This document shows positions 1 through 6,569 of a stretch of 33,290 nt of DNA, piece after piece. The first letter of the stretch is position 1. Every line of letters begins with the position of its first letter. The stretch lies in NCBI GenBank assembly GCA_007127105.1, contig SLAA01000240.1:1-33290 (forward strand), written 5' to 3'. The notes under the pieces were generated by a model, which was not told the DNA's origin, did no database searches, and was given only the letters and a program-made list of their open reading frames with translations. The position numbers and the translations under genes were made by a program. The DNA comes from Spirochaetales bacterium. Lineage in GTDB: Bacteria; Spirochaetota; Spirochaetia; DSM-27196; SLAA01.

Positions 1-984
1 AGCTCCGAGGTCAATGAAGTAAGCATTCTCACGTATAATGTTGAGAATCTCTTTGACGATGTCTCGGACGGTACCGAGTACCAGGGCTATGATCCCGCTC
101 GGGACAACTGGAACACCGAGCTTTTTGAACGGAAACTAGAGAACATTGCAGCGGTGATTGAGGCCTCCCTTCCAGGTGGCCCAGACATACTCGGCCTACA
201 GGAGATTGAGAACTCGCATGCCCTCACTCGACTTGTGGAGTCGCATCTGTCCCGACTCGGGTATACCGAAATGGTCATGGCACCCTCGCCGAACTCAGCC
301 TTTCATGTTGCCGTGGTCAGTAGATTCCCAGTTAGCTCGGTGCGCTCGCACATGGTATCGGTACCGGACAGGGGGCCTCGCCGCAGCATTCTGGAGGTGC
401 GGCTCGACATAGGGGGAACACCCCTGGTGGTGTTTGTGAATCACTGGAAGAGCAAGTTTGGTGGAGGCGGGCCCCACACCGAGCCCGAACGCATAGAAAG
501 CGCAACGCTTCTGGCACGTCGCATACGCGAGCTGCTGCATGGAGAGCCAGACCTGAACATTGTGGTCATGGGCGACTTGAATTTGAGTTACGATGAGTAC
601 CGCCGAGTCGATGGGGTGTACCAGACAGCTCTTATTCGTCTCTCGGACGACTACCCACCTGACTTTCGTGAGAGCGGAATTTTCCTGACCGGTGATCTGA
701 GCCAGCCGGGTACCTTAGGCCCCAAGCTAGTCTTGTACTCACCGTGGAAGGAAGGCGGCCAGCTTGGAAGCTACAGCTACCAAGGTTCCTGGGAAACAAT
801 TGACCATGTTCTGTTAGGCCCGAACTTTGACAACGGGCGTGGACTGGAGTACGAGAGTTTTTCGGTGGTTGCCCCAAGCTTTGCTCTCACCAATCGTGGG
901 ACGCCGTTGCGTTGGGACACCGAGCGGAGGACAGGCTACTCTGACCACCTGCCGCTTCTGCTGCGCCTCAGGCATTTTAATTGA
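1..984 (+). CDS. Endonuclease/exonuclease/phosphatase-fold protein, 5' end outside window
   Basis: The reading frame is open from the first base, so the true start lies upstream of the window. Visible blocks follow the EEP (DNase I-like metal-dependent phosphoesterase) order: LTYNVENLFD near the start with the metal-site Asn, LGLQEIEN with the catalytic Glu, NHWKSKFGG, MGDLNLSYDEY with the Asp-Asn pair, and a C-terminal YSDHLPLLL carrying the catalytic Asp-His. The family cleaves phosphodiesters in nucleic acids, lipids or sugar phosphates; the substrate here cannot be read from sequence. Length (about 328 residues visible) and opening motif resemble secreted bacterial EEP nucleases, but any signal peptide would be outside the window. 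It is convergent with the uracil glycosylase gene, 29 bp away. An ATG at 154 is internal, because conserved sequence precedes it. Confidence 0.85.
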   Translation, partial: SSEVNEVSILTYNVENLFDDVSDGTEYQGYDPARDNWNTELFERKLENIAAVIEASLPGGPDILGLQEIENSHALTRLVESHLSRLGYTEMVMAPSPNSAFHVAVVSRFPVSSVRSHMVSVPDRGPRRSILEVRLDIGGTPLVVFVNHWKSKFGGGGPHTEPERIESATLLARRIRELLHGEPDLNIVVMGDLNLSYDEYRRVDGVYQTALIRLSDDYPPDFRESGIFLTGDLSQPGTLGPKLVLYSPWKEGGQLGSYSYQGSWETIDHVLLGPNFDNGRGLEYESFSVVAPSFALTNRGTPLRWDTERRTGYSDHLPLLLRLRHFN

Positions 985-1013
985 GTGTGCAGGCTTCCAG
1001 CTACCAGCCCCTT

Positions 1014-1781
1014 CTACCAGACGCCAGCCTGCTTCAGCCCGGCAACGGCGGCTGCATCCCAGCCTGCGTTTGCGCGCGGATTGGCTGGGCTGGGGTGGAG
1101 AATGCCGCTTATGCGGGCTTCCAGACCAAGCAGGTCTGGCCGAGCGCTCACCACACGTTGGAGGGCGGCCTCAGCATAGCGGCCTATGCCGACAAGGTAC
1201 TGGGGGCGAAGCACCCCAAGCATTGCCCCGAGAGCGTTGTCGCAGGCGCTGCTCAGCGGTAGAGTCTCGGTCTTGGGAAGTTTGTCGGGCGTACGGTTTC
1301 GGCCGCTTGCTTCAAGGAACAGCAAAGGGCAGTAGTTAAGAACGAAATGTTCAGCAAAGAACTGCTCGGCAGAGCCAAAGCGTTGCTGCATGAGCCCCCA
1401 GAGCCGTTTGCCGCTTGGCTCGCTGCGACCGCATTCAAAACCCAGTACTGGACGCTTAGGGTGTTCGCATCCTGGCCTGCCAGCTGGCGTCGGGCTCTGG
1501 ATCCAGTCGCGGGCAAACGATACCTCACCAAAGGGAATTCCGGTTTGCGCCATTCCCCACGGTCCGGGGTTCATTCCCAGAAAAACCACTCGCTTCTCGG
1601 CGGTCGCATAGCGTTTGAGGTACTCGGTGTGCGCATTCCAGGCGTAGTGCAAGGGGTTGTAGACGTACTCCGTTGGCGGACTGAAGCGGAGTTCGTCGAG
1701 CTTGTCTCGCAACTCCGCGCTAATCTGAACAAGGGCCTCCGCGACTTTGCTCCCCGAGCTTTGTGAACTACTCGGCTCCAT
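1014..1781 (-). CDS. smug1: SMUG1-type uracil-DNA glycosylase
   Basis: This probably excises uracil and oxidised pyrimidines from DNA to start base-excision repair. The N-terminal active-site block reads FLGMNPGPWGMAQTGIPFGE and the C-terminal block HPSPANPRANAGWD; both are hallmarks of the SMUG1 branch rather than of Ung or family 4/5 enzymes. The product is about 255 residues, normal for SMUG1. I chose the ATG at 1781 because GGGGAG sits 7 bp before it; a TTG at 1787 in the same frame has no suitable spacing. The gene overlaps the 3' end of rmuC by about 14 bp, implying translational coupling in a two-gene repair operon. SMUG1 is mainly an animal enzyme with scattered bacterial members, so horizontal spread is plausible but not shown here. 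Confidence 0.88.
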   Translation of the reverse strand: MEPSSSQSSGSKVAEALVQISAELRDKLDELRFSPPTEYVYNPLHYAWNAHTEYLKRYATAEKRVVFLGMNPGPWGMAQTGIPFGEVSFARDWIQSPTPAGRPGCEHPKRPVLGFECGRSEPSGKRLWGLMQQRFGSAEQFFAEHFVLNYCPLLFLEASGRNRTPDKLPKTETLPLSSACDNALGAMLGVLRPQYLVGIGRYAEAALQRVVSARPDLLGLEARISGILHPSPANPRANAGWDAAAVAGLKQAGVW

Positions 1782-2787
1782 GTTCAAACTCCCCGTTCGT
1801 TTCGTTCCTTGGGACGTGGTTCCTTTTCACTCCACCGTCGAGGCGAGTAGCGTCACCGGCAACGCGCCGGTATCCTTCACCTACGTTGCGAAAGCTGCTC
1901 TCAAAGTTCTGGAAGTGTTTTTCGGCCAGCTGCAGCTCGCGGCCCAGTGCGCCTACGTCCTGCGAAAGGCGGCTCAACGCGGAGGACAGGGTGCGTCCTT
2001 GCTCCGAGAAGGCAAAGCCCCGCAAGCCGTAGGCAACCGTCTGCAGGTACAGCAATAAGGCGTTTGGCCCAACCGGTACCACCCCATGCTCCAAGGCAAA
2101 TCGCCACAGCGGCCCATCCTCGGTTACAAAGACCTCGTAGTACAAATGCTCGGATGGCAGATACATGAGGGCAAAGGGCAGGGTTCCCTCCTCGGTGCGA
2201 ATGTACTTCTGGGCAATGGACTCAATCTGTGGCCGCAAGGCCTTGGTTGCTGCGGCCCGAAGTTTGCCGAGGTCTCCGGAGGCGCCTGCTTCTCCCAGGC
2301 TCTCCAAGGGGAACTTGGCGTCAATGGCAACCAGGTACTCACCCAGGCGAACCACCGCGTCAACTCGCGAGCCGTCCCGAAAGCTATGTTGCAGACTGTA
2401 GGCCGATCGTGGCAACCAGTCGGAGAGCAGCTGCTCCAGCATGAGTTCGCCGACAATACCACGTCGCCGAGGGCTAAGAAAGACGCTGCGCAGGTGCTCA
2501 ACATCGCCTGCAAGGTGCTCCAGGCGACCGAGTTCCTCGCCGATCTTAGTCAAGGTTGCTCCAAGGTCGGCGGTGCCTGCCCCTGTCGCGCCTGCCCCAG
2601 CAGCGCCTGCCCCTGTCGTGCCTTCCCCGGCCCTACGAAACCGACGCAGCAACACAAACATTGAAATGAGGTAGAGAAGCACAAGCGCCACCACCAGCGC
2701 GGCTAATGTCAGAGTTCCCGGGTTCTCCAGCAAGGCAGATATCGGCATTGCGCCATGGTAGATCGCCGCTCCTTCCGCGTCAAGCAC
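1768..2787 (-). CDS. rmuC: RmuC-family DNA recombination protein
   Basis: RmuC proteins are membrane-anchored, nuclease-fold proteins that limit rearrangements at DNA repeats. Here an N-terminal transmembrane helix (LTLAALVVALVLLYLISMFV) is followed by a Gly/Ala/Thr low-complexity linker, a short helical segment, and the RmuC core with GIVGELMLEQLL, DGSRVDAVVRL and LVAIDAKFPLE. The last two resemble the Asp/Lys nuclease-fold motifs. At about 340 residues it is shorter than E. coli RmuC, mainly through a shorter coiled coil. The GTG at 2787 has GGGAG 6 bp upstream and is preferred; the frame can extend to a GTG at 2811, and an ATG at 2748 is a third option. The linker is encoded by four 15-bp tandem units (see 2573-2632). 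It overlaps the SMUG1 gene downstream. Confidence 0.85.
   Translation of the reverse strand: MLDAEGAAIYHGAMPISALLENPGTLTLAALVVALVLLYLISMFVLLRRFRRAGEGTTGAGAAGAGATGAGTADLGATLTKIGEELGRLEHLAGDVEHLRSVFLSPRRRGIVGELMLEQLLSDWLPRSAYSLQHSFRDGSRVDAVVRLGEYLVAIDAKFPLESLGEAGASGDLGKLRAAATKALRPQIESIAQKYIRTEEGTLPFALMYLPSEHLYYEVFVTEDGPLWRFALEHGVVPVGPNALLLYLQTVAYGLRGFAFSEQGRTLSSALSRLSQDVGALGRELQLAEKHFQNFESSFRNVGEGYRRVAGDATRLDGGVKRNHVPRNETNGEFEHGAE
2573..2632. repeat. 15-bp tandem repeat, four units, inside rmuC
   Basis: Four contiguous 15-bp units begin at 2573, 2588, 2603 and 2618. Units 1 and 3 differ at one base; units 2 and 4 are more diverged. The array is in frame and encodes a Gly-Ala-Gly-rich pentapeptide repeat between the RmuC membrane helix and its cytoplasmic core. 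Because the unit is a multiple of three, copy-number change would alter linker length without a frameshift. Confidence 0.8.
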
Positions 2788-2893
2788 GGTTCGCTCCCGG
2801 TCTATCTCCACTCCCTGGAGACCCCGAGCCCCAGCGCGGGGTCAATCTGTCCTCATCTGGGTAGATGTATTTTTCCTCGGATCGCCGTATAGG

Positions 2894-2926
2894 GGCAAAA
2901 TGCCAGCAAAGTGATAGCATTTTGCC
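2894..2926. repeat. Perfect inverted repeat, 10-bp arms, 13-bp spacer
   Basis: GGCAAAATGC at 2894-2903 is matched by its exact reverse complement GCATTTTGCC at 2917-2926. No T-run follows on either side, so it is unlikely to be an intrinsic terminator. Position about 110 bp upstream of rmuC suggests an operator or a leader hairpin. Confidence 0.6.
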
Positions 2927-3151
2927 TACAGTGTGTCTTAATAGAAAAGTGTTAGCACTACCTACTACGTTTGCGGTAATTCCACCGCCAAAAGTGCTGC
3001 TTATACAAGGGGCCGCAAGCACGAACTCAAACACGAACAAGGGCCCGATTTCCAGAGAGCCCGTCCCCGTTCATACTCACGCTGGCGTCACATGGAGAGT
3101 TGCTCTATTCCGTACTCATCCTCACACCTCGGCGACCCTGCCGCCCGCATA

Positions 3152-3200
3152 GCTCAGGCAGTCGGCGATGCGCGCCTCACGTCGCTCAGGCGGTCGGCGA
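3152..3200. repeat. 17-bp direct repeats just upstream of a promoter
   Basis: GCTCAGGCAGTCGGCGA (3152-3168) and GCTCAGGCGGTCGGCGA (3184-3200) differ at one base and are 32 bp apart, about three helical turns. A shorter copy, AGCTCAG, lies at 3210-3216 just after the -35 hexamer. The spacing places both full copies on the same DNA face immediately upstream of the TTGACA at 3205. Confidence 0.65.
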
Positions 3201-3204
3201 CCGA

Positions 3205-3233
3205 TTGACAGCTCAGTATGCCGGGTTTATGAT
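3205..3233 (+). promoter_or_regulatory. Sigma-70-type promoter for tetR-acyl-CoA synthetase-rsmE
   Basis: TTGACA at 3205-3210, a 17-bp spacer, and TATGAT at 3228-3233: consensus -35 and a 5/6 -10 at optimal distance. The predicted transcript starts near 3240, giving a leader of about 125 nt before tetR. Confidence 0.75.
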
Positions 3234-3364
3234 ACCCTCAAGTCCTTAGGTCGGCCGTTCGCCCGGCCGAGCAGCGTAGTTTCATGTTCGTAGTTCCAGG
3301 CAGCGTTGCGGCGGATGAAGTACCCAGCGTCCGGTAAGCGTCCGGAAGCAGACAGAGGAGACCT

Positions 3365-3973
3365 ATGGAGTTTCAACGTTCCCGCACCGGCGCGAATCGT
3401 GAGCGTATAATACAGGCCGCCGCAAAACTCATAATTGAGCGCGGAGTTGCCAATACCAGTCTTGCCGACATTGCCAAAGAAGTTGGAATCAGCAAGGGCA
3501 CGCTCTACTACTACTACTCATCGAAAGGTGATCTCATTTTTGATGTTACCGAACGGCATATGGCCTATGTTGGCGGAAAAATCCTGAGCTGGCTGGAACA
3601 GAGTGGAAAAGGCATGCCGCGGGAAGATGTGATCCGTATGGTTTTTCGTACCATGATTCGCTCGAAAAAGCGCGGGCAAATTCGGGTGTACCTGATTGAG
3701 GAGGCACTCCGTGGCAACGACTCAATACGCGAACGTTTCATTCAGGAGTACGAGCGCTGGAGACAGATGATTGAGGACGGATTGCGGAAAATATTCTCAG
3801 ACGACCGCGAGTTCGAGACCATGTCACAGGTCATGCTTGCAACCATGGATGGGCTACTGCTCCAGCAACTCATGGGTGTGCCACATATATCGCTTGACCG
3901 AATTTCTCGCTTTATTGCCGGGCAAGGCACTGCTGGTCAGAGCCGCGCCTCCAGCGGTGAGATCGGTTCCTAA
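3365..3973 (+). CDS. TetR/AcrR-family transcriptional regulator
   Basis: The protein has 202 residues, typical for the family. The N-terminal helix-turn-helix is clear: RERIIQAAAKLIIERGVANT, then LADIAKEVGISKGTLYYYYS and SKGDLIFDV. The C-terminal ligand and dimerisation half is divergent, as usual, so the effector is not readable. AGAGGAG lies 5 bp before the ATG. It is first in a tight operon with an acyl-CoA synthetase 21 bp downstream, so a role like FadR or FabR-type repressors, sensing an acyl-CoA or fatty acid and controlling its own operon, is a reasonable inference. Direct repeats next to the promoter are candidate binding sites. Confidence 0.9.
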   Translation: MEFQRSRTGANRERIIQAAAKLIIERGVANTSLADIAKEVGISKGTLYYYYSSKGDLIFDVTERHMAYVGGKILSWLEQSGKGMPREDVIRMVFRTMIRSKKRGQIRVYLIEEALRGNDSIRERFIQEYERWRQMIEDGLRKIFSDDREFETMSQVMLATMDGLLLQQLMGVPHISLDRISRFIAGQGTAGQSRASSGEIGS

Positions 3974-3994
3974 CAAAGACCTCAGGAGATGAAA

Positions 3995-5770
3995 ATGAAG
4001 AACGAGCTACCATGGAGCTTTCTTGACGCGTACCGCGACGAGTCCGCCGGTTCGCTGGTGTTAACCGAGCGGTGGCCAAGTCTACCACACCTGTTTGCTA
4101 TTAGCGCCTCCCGCTATCCTAACCGGAACGCATTTAGCTGCTATGACCCCAAGGAGCTGCGCTTCACCTATGCACAGGCTTTTGATGTGGTCTACAAAAC
4201 AGCCCTTGAGTTGGCCAAACGCGGTGTAATGCCTGGCGACCGGGTCGTGGTGACCGGCAAGAACTCACCGGAATGGGCACTTGCGTACCTGGCGGTGCTT
4301 GCTCGACGCGCTGTAGTGGTACCACTTGATTTCCAGCTGACCGATGCAGAGATCAAGAATCTTGTGTCGATATCGGAAGCAAAAACGGCGTTTGTTGACC
4401 ACGAGAAGCTCAAGACCTTTGCTTCACTTGGAACGAACACCATTGCGCTTGCTGAAGGTGACCCGGACTACATTCTTGACCTGGTGCGTTCCGACTCCAG
4501 CGCAACGGCACTGAAGGACCCAAGTATGGGCTTTGAGGACGGCTTTCCGGCTGCGGGAGATATTGCAGCGATCATGTTCACCTCAGGTACAACCGGAGCA
4601 GCCAAGGGTGTTACGCTCACTCATGAGAACTTCGTGAGTGACTGCCTGCTTGCGCAGTCTCTGCTGCAGGTGCTGCATACCGATGTATTCTACGCGCTGC
4701 TTCCTATACACCATTCGTACACCATGCTCGCGGTATTTATCGAGGCGATCTCGGTTGGGGCCGAGGTGGTGTTTGCCAAGAAACTGGTAGTGCAGCAAAT
4801 CCTGTCGGATCTCAAGACCGCTCAGGTCACCATGTTTCTTGGGGTTCCAACCCTGTTTAACCGACTGTTGAAGGGAATCATGCGTGGCGTGCGTGAGAAG
4901 GGACCTGTTGTCTACGGCATCATCCGCTTTCTTATGATAAGCAGCGGCATAGTAAAAAAGGCTACCGGCATGAACCCGGGCAAGCGGCTCTTCAAGGGAA
5001 TTCTTGCCAAGGCCTCGCTTGACAGCATTCGCATCTGTATTTCCGGCGGTGGCCCCTTACCGTCCGAGACCTTTCGCCGTTTTAACCAGTTAGGTATAGA
5101 TTTCGTGCAGGGTTACGGTCTTACCGAAACAGCTCCCATTCTGACACTGAACCCGGTGGACCACTACAAAGAGAGTTCGGTCGGGAAGGTCTTGCCGGAA
5201 GTTGAGATGAAGATCATTAATCCCGATGAACGAGGACGGGGTGAGATCGTAGTACGTGGCCCCATGGTCATGCAGGGCTACTATAACAATCCAGAGGCCA
5301 CCGCCGAGACCATAGACAAAGATGGTTTCCTGCATACCGGTGATGTCGGTTACCTTGATAATGAAAACTATCTGTATCTAACCGGACGAAAGAAATCACT
5401 CATTGTTACTAGCGCTGGCAAAAACGTGTACCCCGAGGAGCTTGAAAGTCATTTTGATCTCTTTGATGAGGTGGCGCAGGTCATGGTTGCCGGATACCTA
5501 AGCGATCCTGAAGAACACACCGAGGATATTGAAGCCTTCATTCACCCCGAGACGAGCTTCTTTGAAACCAAGGACGGCACAACAGACAAAGAGGCGGCCG
5601 AGACTCGCATCCGCGAGATTGTCTCACAGGTTAATAAGGGACTCCAGCCCTATCAGCGTATTCGCCGCAGCACCGTACTCTGGGAGCCAATGGAGACCAC
5701 CACCACCCGCAAGATCAAACGCCATGTGGTACAAAAGCAGGTGGATCCCAATGAACCGGGTGCTGTTTGA
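3995..5770 (+). CDS. AMP-forming acyl-CoA synthetase (long-chain fatty acid-CoA ligase type)
   Basis: It should activate a carboxylic acid, probably a fatty acid, through an acyl-adenylate to acyl-CoA. Adenylate-forming signatures occur in order: the phosphate-binding loop FTSGTTGAAKGVTLTH near residue 200, GYGLTETAPILTLNP in the middle, HTGDVGYLDNENYLYLTGRK with the hinge region, and a C-terminal lobe beginning SAGKNVYPEELE. About 591 residues is normal for the long-chain group. AGGAG at 3984-3988 abuts an ATG at 3989 but sits 6 bp from the in-frame ATG at 3995, so the latter is the likely start. It follows the TetR gene and overlaps the start of rsmE by 20 bp. Substrate chain length is not determinable. 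Confidence 0.88.
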   Translation: MKNELPWSFLDAYRDESAGSLVLTERWPSLPHLFAISASRYPNRNAFSCYDPKELRFTYAQAFDVVYKTALELAKRGVMPGDRVVVTGKNSPEWALAYLAVLARRAVVVPLDFQLTDAEIKNLVSISEAKTAFVDHEKLKTFASLGTNTIALAEGDPDYILDLVRSDSSATALKDPSMGFEDGFPAAGDIAAIMFTSGTTGAAKGVTLTHENFVSDCLLAQSLLQVLHTDVFYALLPIHHSYTMLAVFIEAISVGAEVVFAKKLVVQQILSDLKTAQVTMFLGVPTLFNRLLKGIMRGVREKGPVVYGIIRFLMISSGIVKKATGMNPGKRLFKGILAKASLDSIRICISGGGPLPSETFRRFNQLGIDFVQGYGLTETAPILTLNPVDHYKESSVGKVLPEVEMKIINPDERGRGEIVVRGPMVMQGYYNNPEATAETIDKDGFLHTGDVGYLDNENYLYLTGRKKSLIVTSAGKNVYPEELESHFDLFDEVAQVMVAGYLSDPEEHTEDIEAFIHPETSFFETKDGTTDKEAAETRIREIVSQVNKGLQPYQRIRRSTVLWEPMETTTTRKIKRHVVQKQVDPNEPGAV

Positions 5771-6524
5771 GGCTGGTGAACTTGAGCAGCCTCTGTCTCG
5801 GAGTGACCCGCGTGGGCGTCATATTCTTAAGGTGCTCAATGCAGTTGTGGGTGACCGGGTCCGCGTTGGCATTGTAGACGGCCTCGCTGGCACTGCGGTG
5901 CTGCGTGAGTTAACGCAGACGCACATTGTCCTGGAGCTGGAGACGCTCAACGAGACACCCCCACAGCTTTTTCCCGTCACGGTAGTCCTGGGTCACACTC
6001 GGCCCATTGTGCTACAGCGAGTGCTTCGCGATCTTACGACCATCGGTGTGGGCCACATTATTGTCACCCACACCGAGTTGGGAGAGAAGTCGTATTTTCT
6101 CAGTAATCTCTGGCAACAGGATGCCTACCGCGCCTTTCTTATTGAGGGGGCCGCTCAGGCGGGGTGCACGCGACTGCCACGGGTTGATCGTGCCCGATTT
6201 CTGGGTGAGGCCTGCGAGCTGCTGCCGCCGCAGAATACACATAAGCGGTACGCCTTTGATCTACCGCCCGCCAACTCGGATATCGACCCGGACATCGACC
6301 CTGCTTCCGACTCGGGCGGCCGTTCCGACATCGACCCTGCTCCTGACCTTGCTGGCTTTGTTGCGGCCTTTGGCTCGGAACGTGGATGGACAGAGAGAGA
6401 ACGTCGGCGCTTGCAGGAGTCGCACTTTACCTTTCGTGGCCTGGGACCGCGTATACTCAGAAGTGAAACGGCAGCGGTTTGTGGTACCATGGTGCTGCTT
6501 GAGGCTCTGGGTTTCTTTGCATAA
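5751..6524 (+). CDS. rsmE: 16S rRNA m3U1498 methyltransferase RsmE, with unusual insert
   Basis: RsmE is a SPOUT-fold methyltransferase that uses SAM to methylate U1498 of 16S rRNA. The N-terminal PUA-like domain (HILKVLNAVVGDRVRV) is followed by the knot domain ending GLGPRILRSETA and LLEALGFF, the strongest family signature. The usual GPEGG motif reads FGSERGWTERE (residues 207-217). Just before it is an Asp-rich insert at residues 177-199 containing three DIDP motifs. Length is 257 residues. The open frame extends upstream to 5529, but that part lies over the acyl-CoA synthetase gene; the ATG at 5751 with GCAGGTGG before it is correct. It overlaps the upstream gene by 20 bp. Confidence 0.88.
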   Translation: MNRVLFEAGELEQPLSRSDPRGRHILKVLNAVVGDRVRVGIVDGLAGTAVLRELTQTHIVLELETLNETPPQLFPVTVVLGHTRPIVLQRVLRDLTTIGVGHIIVTHTELGEKSYFLSNLWQQDAYRAFLIEGAAQAGCTRLPRVDRARFLGEACELLPPQNTHKRYAFDLPPANSDIDPDIDPASDSGGRSDIDPAPDLAGFVAAFGSERGWTERERRRLQESHFTFRGLGPRILRSETAAVCGTMVLLEALGFFA

Positions 6525-6544
6525 GTTTGACTGCATGGTATACT
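6516..6544 (+). promoter_or_regulatory. Promoter for the chemosensory operon
   Basis: An extended -10, TGG-TATACT (hexamer 6539-6544), lies 17 bp after TTTGCA (6516-6521, 4/6 match to -35). It overlaps the rsmE stop and would give a leader of roughly 20 nt before the ATG at 6570. Confidence 0.5.
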
Positions 6545-6569
6545 CACGTAAATCAAGGAGCCCTTGTAG

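Larger units (their letters stand above)
2788..3364. other. Long intergenic region between divergent rmuC and tetR
   Basis: About 580 bp with no convincing gene. The short open frames here (for example 2865-3152 plus and 2780-3040 minus) lack ribosome sites and look random. The region holds a perfect 10-bp inverted repeat at 2894-2926, a 6-bp inverted repeat (ACCCCG/CGGGGT) at 2821-2842 close to the rmuC start, a 17-bp direct-repeat pair at 3152-3200, and a strong promoter at 3205-3233. No convincing minus-strand promoter for rmuC was found, although one must be here unless rmuC is read from further away. Confidence 0.6.

Noticed and set aside
2950-2962. GTTAGCAC segment resembling half of a CIRCE heat-shock operator
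   Set aside because: The second half (GAGTGCTAA at the right spacing) is absent and no chaperone gene is nearby.
2865-3152. 95-codon plus-strand open frame in the intergenic region
   Set aside because: No ribosome site, no recognisable motif, and the composition is that of random translation.
3328-3357. GTCCGGAAGCAGACAG resembling the conserved loop of SRP 4.5S RNA
   Set aside because: Only about a dozen bases match, the flanking stem cannot be drawn, and the site lies directly in the tetR leader.
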